Part shown: positions 35,766 through 45,531 of the stretch, one piece after another | Position numbering within the stretch: the stretch's first letter is position 1 | Layout: each line of letters begins with the position of its first letter | Assembly (NCBI GenBank): GCA_903840415.1 | Contig: CAIMFY010000013.1 | Location: 1 to 59,180 of the forward strand | Source: an uncultured Opitutia bacterium | GTDB lineage: Bacteria; Verrucomicrobiota; Verrucomicrobiia; Opitutales; Opitutaceae | Direction: 5' to 3' | Length of the DNA: 59,180 bases | The notes under the pieces: model-generated | The model's database searches: none | Seen by the model: only the letters and a program-made list of their open reading frames with translations | What the model was told of the DNA's origin: nothing | Translations under genes and position numbers: made by a program

Positions 35766-36905
35766 ATGACACCGCGCCGCTTCACGTTTCACCGGCTCTG
35801 GGCCATTGTGATGAAGGAATTCATCCAGATGCGGCGCGACCGAGTGACGTTCGCGATGATGATCGGCATTCCGCTGATGCAGCTCATGCTCTTCGGCTTC
35901 GCGATCAATTCCGATCCGAAACACCTACCAACCGCCATCCGCGCCGCGGATCAGGGGCCGTTTGCGCGCACGCTCGTCGCGGCGCTGCGGCACAGCGATT
36001 ATTTTTCCCTCGTGCGTGAGGCGCAGACGGAAGCCGAGGCGCACAACCTCCTCCAACTCGGCGAGGTGCAGTTCGTCATCAACATCCCTGAGGACTTCTC
36101 GCGCAAACTTCTTCGCGGCGAGCAACCGACCGTGCTGATCGAAGCCGATGCCACCGATCCTGCCGCGACCGGTCCCGCACTCTCCGCCGTTCGCGCGATC
36201 GCGAACTCGGTGCTCGACCGCGATCTCACTGGATCGCTCGCCCGCCTGCGGGCGAAGGACGGCCCGTTGAATTTTTCCATCCACGCCCACTACAACCCGG
36301 AAAACATCACGCAATACAACGTCGTGCCCGGCCTCATGGGCGTGGTGCTCACGATGACGATGGTCGTCATCACGTCGCTCGCCATCACGCGCGAACGGGA
36401 GCGTGGCACGATGGAAAATCTGCTCGCGACGCCGGTGCGCCCGTTTGAGGTGATGGTTGGAAAAATCCTGCCCTACATCGCTGTCGGCTACATTCAGGTC
36501 ACGCTTATCCTGGTGGCGGCGAGGTTTCTGTTTGGTGTGCCGATGGTCGGCAGTCTGCCGCTCGTTTACGCGGTGTCGCTGCTCTTCATCGCCTGTAATC
36601 TCGCGATGGGCATCACCTTTTCCTCGCTCGCATCGAATCAACTCCAGGCGGTGCAGATGGCATTCTTCTTTTTCCTCCCGTCGATTCTGCTCTCGGGCTT
36701 CATGTTTCCCTTTCGCGGGATGCCGGAGTGGGCGCAATGGATCGGCACGTGCCTGCCCAACACCCATTTCCTCCGCATCGTCCGCGGCATTCTGCTAAAA
36801 GGAAATGGCCCCGCCGAAATTTTACCGGAAATCTGGCCGCTGCTCGCGTTCCTCGTGATCGCGATGACGATCGGCGTGAAACGCTACCGGCAGACGCTGG
36901 ATTGA
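35766..36905 (+). CDS. ABC-2 type transporter permease
   Basis: A 379-residue inner-membrane permease of the YhhJ/YbhR type. It has an N-terminal helix (MMIGIPLMQLMLFGFAI), a large periplasmic domain (about 45-175) and five C-terminal helices with the ABC-2 motif ITRERERGTMENLLATPVRPFEVMVGK. With the preceding adaptor and ATPase it forms a tripartite exporter that would need a TolC-like outer-membrane channel from elsewhere. Its substrate is unknown. Its stop lies 3 bases from the convergent stop of the CAP-domain gene. Confidence 0.9.
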   Translation: MTPRRFTFHRLWAIVMKEFIQMRRDRVTFAMMIGIPLMQLMLFGFAINSDPKHLPTAIRAADQGPFARTLVAALRHSDYFSLVREAQTEAEAHNLLQLGEVQFVINIPEDFSRKLLRGEQPTVLIEADATDPAATGPALSAVRAIANSVLDRDLTGSLARLRAKDGPLNFSIHAHYNPENITQYNVVPGLMGVVLTMTMVVITSLAITRERERGTMENLLATPVRPFEVMVGKILPYIAVGYIQVTLILVAARFLFGVPMVGSLPLVYAVSLLFIACNLAMGITFSSLASNQLQAVQMAFFFFLPSILLSGFMFPFRGMPEWAQWIGTCLPNTHFLRIVRGILLKGNGPAEILPEIWPLLAFLVIAMTIGVKRYRQTLD

Positions 36906-36908
36906 GCG

Positions 36909-39596
36909 TTATGGCACTTCGTAAACCTCGACGATTACGAAGCCTCCGGCGGTGCCGCTGGCCGGACTGACTTGCGCGGTGTAGTTGCCGGGCGCGAGCG
37001 TGACGAGCAGCATCGCGTCCTTGCTGGCGGTGTCGCTCACCGCAAAGGCGCCGACGCTGGTGGCCGCCGCCACGATCGCGGCGCCGCCGGCCCAGTCGTT
37101 GTTGGTCGCCACCACCGCCGCCGGGCTAACGCTGATGTTGTTGAGCGTGAGCTGCGGATCGGACATGACGCCACCGACGCCGAACGGGGCGAGCCCCGGG
37201 CCGATCGCGCGGATCAAGACTGTGCGGGCCGTCGCGCCGCCGATCACGATGCCGGCAGTGAGCGTGGCGCCGGCCGCGATTTGCTTGAGCACGGAAACAT
37301 TGATGAGGCGCGGCGTCGTGGCCGTAAACGCGCCGGCGCTCGTGGCATCGTAAAGTTCGGCGATCACGCTGCCCGCGCCATTCCCGGCATCGCTGACTTG
37401 CATCGTGTAGCTGCCCGGGGCGAGCGAGGGCAGAAAAATTCCGGCGTCCGTGGAAGTAGCGTCGACGTAGGCAAAGGCGCCGACCTGCGCAAACGCGGCG
37501 CTGAGCACGGCGCTGCCGCCCCAGTTGTTGTTGGCCGCGACGAGCGCGGCCGGGCTCACGCTGGTGCTGTTGAACGCGAGGGTCGGATCGGGGAGCACGT
37601 TGGCGACACCGAACGGAATGAGTGCCGGGCCGGCGGCGCGCGCAACGAGGGCTTTGTTGCCACTGGTGCCCGCGCCACCGAGCACAGTGCCAAGCGTCAT
37701 CGTCTCGCCCGCCGCCAGCGGCGCGAGGATCGAGAGGTTGATGATCCGGCCGGGATTCGCCGCAGCGGCGGCATCGATCGCAGTGACGAGCGTGACCGGG
37801 CCCCATTCGAGCGGATAGGAGCCGAAAAGCACGCCGCGAGCCTGCAGGCCGAGCGCGCCGGCCGCCGCGGGCGTGAACGAAAAATTGGCGACGCCGGCGA
37901 CGTTGGTCGCCACGCCGGCAGTGACGCTTTGCACGCCGGTGAGCGTAAGGTTATCGATGAACCAGCCGACGGTGTTGGTGGCGGTCGGGACGAAGGCGGT
38001 GCCCGATGGGTCGATGGTAAACGCCAGCCGCACGCGCACAGTGCGACCGGCGTAGGCGGCGAGCGAGAGGCTGCGGTTGACGAACGCGGCTTCGGTCGAA
38101 GCGGGGAACGAGGAGGTCGAATCGGAGGTGCCGGGCTGCGTGAACACATCGCTCCACAAGTTGCCGTCGTCGGTGGACACCTGCACGTGTGCGACCTCGA
38201 TTGACGTCGCGATGCCGAGGCGGCTGAGCAGCGCGATCGCGGACGACATGCCGGACACATAAAAAGTCTCCGGCAGCACGAGCAGCTGCGGCGAGCGCGG
38301 CGAAAGGTGTGCGAGTCGGTAGGCCGCAGCCCCGGCGCCGACGGTGATCGGTTGCACGATGTTGTAGCCGACGGTGGTCGTGGCGGCGAGGCCATCGAGG
38401 CCATTTTCCGCGGAGTAAATTTTGGCGAAGGCCGTGAGCGTGAGCGGGCGCCAGTCGAAGCTGTCGGCAAATGTCGGCGCCGCGACGGCGTAGGTGCTCG
38501 CAGTGCCGACGGCGGGCGCGGTGGGCCCGGTGACGGCCACAGGCACGGCGTCGGCGCCTGCGACTTCGGGATCGAAGACCGTGACGTTGTAGGAAAAATT
38601 CTGCGCCGCGCCGTTGAGGCGGACGTTGTACACGTTGACGGTGTAGGTCGTGTCGGCCGACGGTTTCGGGTGCGGTGCAATCACGGTGCCGGCATTGCCG
38701 TCGTAGAGCCAGACGAGCATGGGCTCGCCGAGGTTGGCGGCGAGCGGCTCAAGGGCGACGGCGACGCTCTGGCCGGCGCGCGTCATCGTCACCGTGGCGC
38801 CGGAAAAATCCGCGCCGGGATAGGTGAACGACCAGCGCGGCCAGACGAGTTGATACGGCACGAAGCCAGCGGGCGGATAAGGCACCTGGACGGTGCGCGT
38901 GGCGGGGCGCGCGGCGCCGAACTGGCCGTCCATCACCCAAGTAGTGTTGCTGGACAGGAACGTGCTGTTGCCGGGCACATCGCCGGTGCCCATCTCGCGC
39001 GTCTGCGGGTAAACCAGCCAGCGGCGGTGGCCGGCCGCCGCGTTGTTCGCGCCGTCGTCGCGCATATAGGCGGCGATGGCGTCGGGGCCGGTGTTGCCGA
39101 GCGCGAGGTTAGAGCTGGCCGCCGCCTCGGCGCCGGCGGCGGTGTAGAACGTCCACGTCGTCGGGATGCCGGTGTGCTGGAGCGTGTTGTTGGCGCTCAT
39201 CATCAGCGCGGCTTGCTGGGCCTTGGAGTTGAAGGCGGCATTGAGCGTGACGGTCGCGGGCACTCCGACGAGGGCGCGGAAAAAATTGATGCGCACCCGC
39301 GTGGCTTCCTTGAACGCCGCGCTGGTGTCGCCCGCCGCACCGGTGGCGTAATTGCCCGTCCAATCCATCGCCACGCCGTCGGAGGCGGCGTAAACAGCGC
39401 GATAAAACTGCCGCACCTCCTCGCGCGCCGCAGGGTTGACCGTCAACGGAGTGCTCGTCGCGGCGGCCCGCGGAACGAGTGGCGACATCGCACGAAGCGC
39501 GGCCATCCGCTCCGGCTTTGGCGCGACCGGTTGCGCGGCTAGCGGCACCGCCGCGAACCAGAGCGCAACGGCAAAAATCCGGAACCGTGGCATCAT
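36909..39596 (-). CDS. Large secreted CAP-domain protein with C-terminal tandem repeats
   Basis: An 895-residue exported protein (signal MMPRFRIFAVALWFAAVPLA). Residues of about 60-240 are a CAP/SCP domain (FNSKAQQAALMMSANNTLQHTG, ASSNLALG, GHRRWLVYP; His residues in QHTG and GHRRW). The middle has beta-rich, immunoglobulin-like and MAM/jelly-roll-like stretches. The last 270 residues are two diverged copies of about 130 residues: (R/G)(I/L)IN(L/V)S, (A/R)A(A/I)GP(A/G)L(I/A)PFGV, (N/D)W(G/A)G, LAPG(S/N)YT. Such repeats close many secreted proteins of Opitutaceae. The function is probably at the cell surface; the ligand is unknown. Confidence 0.8.
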   Translation of the reverse strand: MMPRFRIFAVALWFAAVPLAAQPVAPKPERMAALRAMSPLVPRAAATSTPLTVNPAAREEVRQFYRAVYAASDGVAMDWTGNYATGAAGDTSAAFKEATRVRINFFRALVGVPATVTLNAAFNSKAQQAALMMSANNTLQHTGIPTTWTFYTAAGAEAAASSNLALGNTGPDAIAAYMRDDGANNAAAGHRRWLVYPQTREMGTGDVPGNSTFLSSNTTWVMDGQFGAARPATRTVQVPYPPAGFVPYQLVWPRWSFTYPGADFSGATVTMTRAGQSVAVALEPLAANLGEPMLVWLYDGNAGTVIAPHPKPSADTTYTVNVYNVRLNGAAQNFSYNVTVFDPEVAGADAVPVAVTGPTAPAVGTASTYAVAAPTFADSFDWRPLTLTAFAKIYSAENGLDGLAATTTVGYNIVQPITVGAGAAAYRLAHLSPRSPQLLVLPETFYVSGMSSAIALLSRLGIATSIEVAHVQVSTDDGNLWSDVFTQPGTSDSTSSFPASTEAAFVNRSLSLAAYAGRTVRVRLAFTIDPSGTAFVPTATNTVGWFIDNLTLTGVQSVTAGVATNVAGVANFSFTPAAAGALGLQARGVLFGSYPLEWGPVTLVTAIDAAAAANPGRIINLSILAPLAAGETMTLGTVLGGAGTSGNKALVARAAGPALIPFGVANVLPDPTLAFNSTSVSPAALVAANNNWGGSAVLSAAFAQVGAFAYVDATSTDAGIFLPSLAPGSYTMQVSDAGNGAGSVIAELYDATSAGAFTATTPRLINVSVLKQIAAGATLTAGIVIGGATARTVLIRAIGPGLAPFGVGGVMSDPQLTLNNISVSPAAVVATNNDWAGGAAIVAAATSVGAFAVSDTASKDAMLLVTLAPGNYTAQVSPASGTAGGFVIVEVYEVP

Positions 39597-39653
39597 AGTG
39601 GGAAATATTTCGCAGTTACGGAGAAAAAGCGGACCTCCGCTGCGTCCACGCGC

Positions 39654-40895
39654 CTAATTCTTAACTGCCGCCACGAGTTTCCCGGCGAGCGGCCCGGGCA
39701 GGTGCATCGTCTGTGTGGGGAACGCAAACGACAGCCCGCGCGCTTCGATGGCGCGCATGAACGCGAGGTTCAACCGCTGCTTGAGTTTCATGTGCGCAGT
39801 GAAGTCCGGGTTCTTCGCCACGTAGACCACCCAGATATCCATCGACGACGCGTTGAAGTCGCGAAAATAGACGTGCACCGACGATCCATCGACCTCGGCC
39901 TCGCCGACGATGATTTCTCGCAACTGGTCGATCAGCGCCTCCATCTGGTCGGGGCGCGTGTCGTAAGTGAGGCCGAGCACTTGCTCAACGCGGCGACCGG
40001 TGAAGCGCGTGAGATTTGTGATCGGTTCAGTCGCGACCGCCTTGTTCGGGATGACGACCAGCGATCGGTCGAGGAGGCGGATTTTCGTGGAGCGCAGGCC
40101 GATGTCTTCAACGTTGCCAGTGTTAGCGCCGATTTTCACCAAATCGCCCACCCGAAATGGTTGGTCCATCACCACGACGAGCGAACCGAATAGATTCGCG
40201 ATCGTGTCCTGGGCGGCGAGGGCGAAGGCCAGTCCGCCGATGCCGAGGGAGGTGAGGAGCGCGCCGACTTTGGCCCCGAGGCTGTCGGCGATGATGATGA
40301 GGCCGATGATCACCGTGACGACGAAGAGTGTCTTTTTGATCAGCGGCATGAACGTCGCGACCGTCATATGCTTTTCGTGCGCGATTTCCTCCAGGTGATC
40401 GAGGATGGCTCCGCCGGCGCGGATGAAGCCCCACAGCAGCACGCCGAGCACCGCGATGATCGCGCCGTTGCCGATGATGTTGTCCGCGCGCTCTGACAAC
40501 TGCAGCACGGTGAGCGCCGCGAAGATACCCAGCACCATCATGAGCATCGACACCGGTTCTTCGAGCGCGGGGAATAGCTTGTCGTCGAGCGTCGTCTCGG
40601 TCTTCGCGGCCAGTTTCTTCAGGTAGAAAAAGATGACGTTAGTGATAACATGCCGGAGTAGAATCGCGGCCAGGAGGACGACGCCGCAGGCGAGATAGTG
40701 AAACAACTGGTCGTCGATGTTCGGGAAAAAATGATGCAGCCAAACGACGAAGCGTTCGAGCAAGTCGGTGACTTCCTTTTGGGCGACCGGTGCCGACGCC
40801 GCAGCGGGAGCAGCCGGCGGCGGCGCCGGATCGGCGGCGCGGACGGCCGCCAAGGGCACCAGAGTCGAGAAAACGAGGAAAAGGCGGCGTGTCAT
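39654..40895 (-). CDS. MscS-family mechanosensitive channel
   Basis: A 413-residue small-conductance channel that opens under membrane tension. It has a signal-like N-terminus (MTRRLFLVFSTLVPLAAVRA), an Ala/Pro-rich linker, several membrane helices and the pore helix plus beta domain: GIGGLAFALAAQDTIANLFGS, FRVGDLVKIGANTGNVEDIGLRST, VVIPNKAVATEPITNLTR. The C-terminal alpha/beta domain ends in LPGPLAGKLVAAVKN. It probably protects against osmotic downshock. It is divergent from the terC-like gene. Confidence 0.9.
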   Translation of the reverse strand: MTRRLFLVFSTLVPLAAVRAADPAPPPAAPAAASAPVAQKEVTDLLERFVVWLHHFFPNIDDQLFHYLACGVVLLAAILLRHVITNVIFFYLKKLAAKTETTLDDKLFPALEEPVSMLMMVLGIFAALTVLQLSERADNIIGNGAIIAVLGVLLWGFIRAGGAILDHLEEIAHEKHMTVATFMPLIKKTLFVVTVIIGLIIIADSLGAKVGALLTSLGIGGLAFALAAQDTIANLFGSLVVVMDQPFRVGDLVKIGANTGNVEDIGLRSTKIRLLDRSLVVIPNKAVATEPITNLTRFTGRRVEQVLGLTYDTRPDQMEALIDQLREIIVGEAEVDGSSVHVYFRDFNASSMDIWVVYVAKNPDFTAHMKLKQRLNLAFMRAIEARGLSFAFPTQTMHLPGPLAGKLVAAVKN

Positions 40896-41038
40896 GGAGC
40901 GCGCGTTTCAACGCCCACGCGGCGCAAAGTCAAGGGGGTGCCGTGGCGGCAGTGGCGCCGTGACGACGGAATCACAGAGGAATTTTCCAGCACTTCCCCG
41001 CTTGCCCGCGGCGCTTTCCCGCGGCCAAACTTCGGGTG

Positions 41039-42007
41039 ATGCTTCCCCTGTTCGCCGCGATCACCGCCATCCCGTTGTGGGCATGGGGGGCGTTTTTTTT
41101 GTTCATCACGGCGATGCTCGCGCTGGATCTGGGGGTATTGCAGCGCGATTCCCACGAGATCAAGATGCGCGAAGCGCTGGCGTGGTGTGCCGTCTGGGGC
41201 GCACTGGCGATCGCGTTCAGCGGACTCGTGTGGCGGTGGCGCGGTGGCGAGGCGGGCCAGCAGTTTCTCGCGGCGTATCTCATCGAACTGTGCCTGAGCG
41301 TCGACAACGTGTTTGTCTTCATCCTCATCTTCGCGTTTTTCAAGGTCGAGCCGCGCTATCAGCATCGGGTATTGTTCTGGGGCATCATCGGCGCAGTGCT
41401 CACGCGCGGAGCGTTCATCCTTGTCGGAGTCGGCGTCATCGCGCGGTTTCACTGGGTGCTCTATTTGTTCGGTGCGTTCCTGGTTTACACGGGCATCAAG
41501 CTCGCTCGGCCGACCGACGGGGAGAACGAAATCGACCCCGGGAAAAATGCCGCCGTGCGGCTTTTCCGCCGTCACTTTCCCGTCAGCGATCAGTTTCACG
41601 GCCAGAAATTTTTCGTGGAGATCGAGGGCCGGCACGTCGCCACACTGCTTTTCATCGTGCTGCTCGTCGTCGAGACGACGGACGTGGTCTTTGCAGTCGA
41701 TTCCCTGCCGGCAGTGCTCGCCATCACGAAGAACGGATTCATCGCGCTCACTTCGAACATCTTTGCGATTCTCGGACTCCGCTCACTATATTTTGCGCTG
41801 AGCGGCATCATGCAACTCTTCCGCTTCCTCAAGATCGGGCTCGCCGTGATTCTAGTGTTCATCGGCCTAAAGATGCTCGCCGAACCCTGGATCGAAATCT
41901 CGACCACCACATCGCTCGGCGTCATCGGCGGCGTGCTCACGACGGCGGTATTGATGTCGGTGCTGATAACGCCGCCACCGGCAAATTCGGGATCCAAGTC
42001 ACCGTAA
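41039..42007 (+). CDS. TerC/Alx-family membrane protein
   Basis: A 322-residue protein with about nine membrane helices. TerC-family landmarks are ELCLSVDNVFVFILIF and VVETTDVVFAVDSLPAVLAIT, whose acidic residues are proposed to bind Mn2+ or Ca2+. The length equals E. coli Alx, a manganese exporter. The ATG at 41039 is preferred to an overlapping GTG at 41036. No yybP-ykoY manganese riboswitch could be recognised in the 140 bases upstream. Confidence 0.9.
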   Translation: MLPLFAAITAIPLWAWGAFFLFITAMLALDLGVLQRDSHEIKMREALAWCAVWGALAIAFSGLVWRWRGGEAGQQFLAAYLIELCLSVDNVFVFILIFAFFKVEPRYQHRVLFWGIIGAVLTRGAFILVGVGVIARFHWVLYLFGAFLVYTGIKLARPTDGENEIDPGKNAAVRLFRRHFPVSDQFHGQKFFVEIEGRHVATLLFIVLLVVETTDVVFAVDSLPAVLAITKNGFIALTSNIFAILGLRSLYFALSGIMQLFRFLKIGLAVILVFIGLKMLAEPWIEISTTTSLGVIGGVLTTAVLMSVLITPPPANSGSKSP

Positions 42008-42068
42008 GCCTGAGGCGGTAGCGGCGGCCATCGAACGCCGCTACCAGACAGAGGAATCCGGTGCCGGC

Positions 42069-42476
42069 TCAGCTCACCGCAATCCTGCGCGGCTTGATCG
42101 CGGCGGCTTTCGGTAGCGCGACGCGCAGGACGCCAGCGTTCAGGTCGGCGTGGATTTTCTCGAGGTCGACGGAGTTGTCGTGCTCAAGCACGAGCTCGAA
42201 CGGGACATCCACGCTTTCGCGATAGAGCGCCGTCCAGCCCTCGGGCTGTTTCCACGTGCGGCGACCGATGATGCGGAACTGATCTTGTTCGACCGTCATT
42301 TCCAAGCCGTCCTTCGTGACTCCGGGCAGTTGCACGGTCACGCCGAAGGCGTCGTCGGTTTCCTTGATTTCGTAGGCCGGTTTGATCGCGGGACCGATGT
42401 CCGGGCTGTTCGCGACTCCGGACCGGCGCGCCGGAATGCGAGTGAGCGTGGGAATGAGCGTGTTGAAGAGTGACAT
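42069..42476 (-). CDS. Small heat-shock protein, Hsp20 family
   Basis: A 135-residue alpha-crystallin-domain chaperone: FGVTVQLPGVTKDGLEMTVE, LNAGVLRVALPK (the A-x-L-x-N-G-V-L-type motif) and a short tail. It should hold unfolding proteins during stress. An AGGAGA ribosome-binding site precedes the ATG. It follows another hsp20 gene by 43 bases, so the two are co-transcribed; they differ enough in sequence to form mixed oligomers. Confidence 0.92.
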   Translation of the reverse strand: MSLFNTLIPTLTRIPARRSGVANSPDIGPAIKPAYEIKETDDAFGVTVQLPGVTKDGLEMTVEQDQFRIIGRRTWKQPEGWTALYRESVDVPFELVLEHDNSVDLEKIHADLNAGVLRVALPKAAAIKPRRIAVS

Positions 42477-42519
42477 AGTGAATTTCTCCTTGAAATGGTT
42501 TGGTTGTGCGGGCGGATGA

Positions 42520-42978
42520 TTACTTCACGGCGACGGTAATTTTCTTTGGCTTGGCTTCCTCGCGCTTCGGGAGCGTGACGGTGAGGATGCCGTTTTCGTA
42601 GAGGGCGCTGACCTTGTCGGTATGCACGGCGTCGTTGAGGCTGACGGAGCGGCTCAACGCGAAAGACTCCTCGCCTTTGCCGTCGGCCGCAGGTGCCTTG
42701 CGCGCAGCGGTGATATTCAGGTAGCCGTCGACCACTTCGACGTTGATGTCATCGCGGCTGACCCCGGGCAGTTCGGCCCGCACATAGGTGTTGTCCTTGT
42801 CCTCGTAGAGATCGACTGGGAAGCGCGTCGGGGAAGCGACGCTGCCGTATTCGCCGAGGGCGTTTTCAAACAAGCGATCCATCTCGGTCTCGAGACCGGA
42901 CCACGGTAAGCGAGCGCTGCCACCCCAAACGGGTGCCAGACTGCGGGAGGTTGGATAGGTGTAACGAACGAGTCTCAT
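42520..42978 (-). CDS. Small heat-shock protein, Hsp20 family
   Basis: A 152-residue Hsp20 with a longer N-terminal arm (SGLETEMDRLFENALGEYG) and a typical alpha-crystallin domain: FPVDLYEDKDNTYVRAELPG, then YENGILTVTLPKREEAKPKK. The ATG at 42978 has AGGAGA at good spacing; the open frame upstream is unrelated. It is the first gene of an hsp20 pair and divergent from a MalY-like gene over 231 bases. No CIRCE-like repeat is seen in that region. Confidence 0.92.
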   Translation of the reverse strand: MRLVRYTYPTSRSLAPVWGGSARLPWSGLETEMDRLFENALGEYGSVASPTRFPVDLYEDKDNTYVRAELPGVSRDDINVEVVDGYLNITAARKAPAADGKGEESFALSRSVSLNDAVHTDKVSALYENGILTVTLPKREEAKPKKITVAVK

Positions 42979-43209
42979 AATCTTGGTCTCCTGTGAATGG
43001 GTTAATGGTTGGCGAACGAGCGGACTAGTCGCACGCGGAATGCCGAGCGACTGCAGCGAACAACTCACGCAACCAGCGTATTTTGGCTAGGTCGCCCCAT
43101 ACAGCGGGTGCGCAAAAATTTCACTTTGTGCCATCCCACCACGGGTATTTCCGACACAAATTGTCCGTGCGTCCGCCGCCGGACACATGGTTTACTCACC
43201 GCTCAAAAT

Positions 43210-44364
43210 ATGACTTTCGACTTCGACACTCCCGTGGATCGCACGGCCACCGATTCCCAAAAATGGCAGAAATATGCCGGCCGCGACGTGCTACCGCTGT
43301 GGGTCGCCGACATGGATTTTCGCTGCGCGCCCCCGATCCTTGCCGCGCTGCACGAACGTGTGGACCAGGGTCACTTTGGCTATGCCCGACCCGTGAAATC
43401 CACCGTCGCAGCGGTCGTTGGCGCCATGGAGCGGAACTACGGCTGGAAAATCGACGGCTCGTGGATCGTTTGGCTGCCGGGACTCGTCGTCGGACTCAAC
43501 GTCACCGCACAAGCCTTTGCCGCGGTCGGCGACGAAGTGCTGACACTCTCGCCGGTCTACCCGCCGTTCATAACCGCGCCCAAGAATTCGGCCCGCGTTT
43601 CCGTGCAGGTGCCGTTCGTTTTGGCCCAAGGGACATGGACGATCGATTGGGCCGCGCTCGAACGCGCCGTTACGCCGCGCACCCGACTCTTCTATCTTTG
43701 CAATCCGCACAATCCACTCGCCCGCGTCTGGCGGCGCGACGAACTCACGCGCCTCGCGGAGTTTTGCGTGCGGCACAACCTCGTCCTGTGCTCCGACGAA
43801 ATCCACTGCGACCTCATCCTTGAGCCGGCGCTCCGGCATGTGCCTACGGCGCTGCTCTCACCGGAAATCGCGGCGCGCACCATCACCCTGATGGCTCCGA
43901 GCAAGACCTACAACGTCCCCGGTCTCGGCACTTCCTTCGCGATCATTCCCGACACCGCGCTCCGCGGCCGCTTTGTCCGCGCCACCTCCGGCATCGTCGC
44001 TGAGGTCAACAATCTCGGTTACACTGCCTGCGAAGCCGCCTATCGGGACGGCGAACCGTGGCGCCAAGCGCTCCTCGCCTACCTCCGAGGCAACCGCGAT
44101 TTTATTTTGGACTTCGTCGCGCGCGAGTTACCCGGTGTGCACATCGAGGCGCCCATCGAGGCGACCTATCTCGCGTGGCTCAACATCGCCGCCCTCGGCC
44201 TTGCCGATCCGATCGCGCATTTTGAAAAACACGGTGTCGGCCTCAGTGAATGCTCCTACTTCGGCGCCGCACCGGGCACGCACGTCCGCCTCAACTTCGG
44301 TTGCACGCGCGCGACGCTCGCCGAAGCGCTCCGCCGCATGAAAGCGGCGATCGCGGCGAAATAA
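43210..44364 (+). CDS. MalY/PatB-family aminotransferase, cystathionine beta-lyase type
   Basis: A 384-residue PLP enzyme. N-terminal LPLWVADMDFRCAPPI is the MalY/PatB hallmark; SPVYPPF, NPHNP, CSDEIHCDLI and the PLP lysine K232 in MAPSKTYNVPGLG follow. These enzymes cleave cystathionine or other C-S bonds (giving homocysteine, pyruvate and ammonia) or act as aminotransferases. The ATG at 43210 matches the family start; 67 upstream codons in frame have no homology. A tRNA-dihydrouridine synthase gene begins 5 bases after the stop. Confidence 0.9.
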   Translation: MTFDFDTPVDRTATDSQKWQKYAGRDVLPLWVADMDFRCAPPILAALHERVDQGHFGYARPVKSTVAAVVGAMERNYGWKIDGSWIVWLPGLVVGLNVTAQAFAAVGDEVLTLSPVYPPFITAPKNSARVSVQVPFVLAQGTWTIDWAALERAVTPRTRLFYLCNPHNPLARVWRRDELTRLAEFCVRHNLVLCSDEIHCDLILEPALRHVPTALLSPEIAARTITLMAPSKTYNVPGLGTSFAIIPDTALRGRFVRATSGIVAEVNNLGYTACEAAYRDGEPWRQALLAYLRGNRDFILDFVARELPGVHIEAPIEATYLAWLNIAALGLADPIAHFEKHGVGLSECSYFGAAPGTHVRLNFGCTRATLAEALRRMKAAIAAK

Positions 44365-44369
44365 ATTTC

Positions 44370-45482
44370 ATGCGCCTCGGCTCACACGAGCTTTCGTCGA
44401 ATTTGTTTCTCTCGCCGCTCGCTGGTTACACCAACCTGCCGATGCGGCTCACGCTGCGCGAACTCGGCGGCCTCGGCTGGGTGACGACCGATCTCGTCAA
44501 CGCCCGCTCGCTCCTCGAACGCAACCCGACCGCGCTCAAACTCGTCGCAACCTCGCCCGAGGATCAACCGATGGCGATCCAGCTGTTTGGCAGCGTGCCG
44601 GAGGAGATGCGCGACGCTGCCACCATGTGCGAGGCGCTCGGCGCGCAGGGCGTGGACATCAATATGGGCTGCCCGGTGAAGAAAGTCGTCAAAATCGGCG
44701 GCGGCTCCGCGATGATGACCGAACTCGACAAGACCGCCGCACTCGTCCGCGGCATGATTGCCGCCGTGAAAATTCCCGTGACCGCGAAGATGCGGCTCGG
44801 CTGGGACGACGACAATCTCACCGCGCCCGATCTCGCGAGGGTGTTAGAGGACGTCGGAGTCGCGGCGATTTTCGTGCACGGGCGAACGCGCGCCCAGGGG
44901 TTTTCCGGCGGAGTCAATCTTGCCGGCATCCGCGCGGTCGTGCAGGCCGTGAAGACGATCCCGGTCATCGGCAACGGCGACATCACGACGCCCGCGGCCG
45001 CGAAACATATGATCGACGAGACGGGCTGCGCCGGCGTGAGCATCGGTCGGGGCGCGTTTTACGATCCGTGGATATTTCGGCGCACCGAAAAATTCCTGCG
45101 CACGGGCGAATTGGATCCGGAACCGAGTTTCACCGAGCGAGTGCGAGTGATGCAGCGACACTTCGAGCGCTACGTCGAATTCTACGGCGAAGAGCACGGC
45201 GCGAAACTTTTCCGCAAAGTCGCGCCGTGGTATGCGAAGCGTTTCGGCCCGGCGAAACCGTTCAAGCAACGGATCATTTCGATCCGGTCGCGGGCAGATT
45301 TCGCGGCGGCGATTGCGGAGTATCTGGAGTGGCGGGCACAGTTTTGCGACGCTGACGGGCGGCTGATGGAGAAATACGCGCCGGCGCCGATGATGGCGTC
45401 GTTTATGCGCGAGCCGGGCGAGGCCGACGTGTTCGCCCGCGATTCAATACCGGTGCCAAAAGGTCCGGTCGACGTGTGGTGA
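44370..45482 (+). CDS. tRNA-dihydrouridine synthase
   Basis: A 370-residue flavoenzyme that reduces uridine in the tRNA D-loop. LSPLAGYTNLPMR (FMN-binding N-terminus), VDINMGCPVKKVVKIGGGSAMM with catalytic C101, FVHGRTRAQGFSG and VIGNGDI are Dus signatures; the pattern is closest to DusB. The C-terminal helical tRNA-binding region is present. It starts 5 bases after the MalY-like gene and is followed 49 bases later by a marC-like gene. Confidence 0.9.
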   Translation: MRLGSHELSSNLFLSPLAGYTNLPMRLTLRELGGLGWVTTDLVNARSLLERNPTALKLVATSPEDQPMAIQLFGSVPEEMRDAATMCEALGAQGVDINMGCPVKKVVKIGGGSAMMTELDKTAALVRGMIAAVKIPVTAKMRLGWDDDNLTAPDLARVLEDVGVAAIFVHGRTRAQGFSGGVNLAGIRAVVQAVKTIPVIGNGDITTPAAAKHMIDETGCAGVSIGRGAFYDPWIFRRTEKFLRTGELDPEPSFTERVRVMQRHFERYVEFYGEEHGAKLFRKVAPWYAKRFGPAKPFKQRIISIRSRADFAAAIAEYLEWRAQFCDADGRLMEKYAPAPMMASFMREPGEADVFARDSIPVPKGPVDVW

Positions 45483-45531
45483 ATGCCCTCGGGCGCTTGA
45501 ATTTCCGGCAGTTCGTTGCGAGCCTCGCCGA

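Noticed and set aside
40896-41038. Possible manganese (yybP-ykoY) riboswitch ahead of the terC-like gene
   Set aside because: The conserved loop sequences of that riboswitch could not be found; only GC-rich DNA is seen.
42979-43209. CIRCE-type heat-shock operator ahead of the hsp20 genes
   Set aside because: No TTAGCACTC/GAGTGCTAA-like repeat is present in the divergent region.
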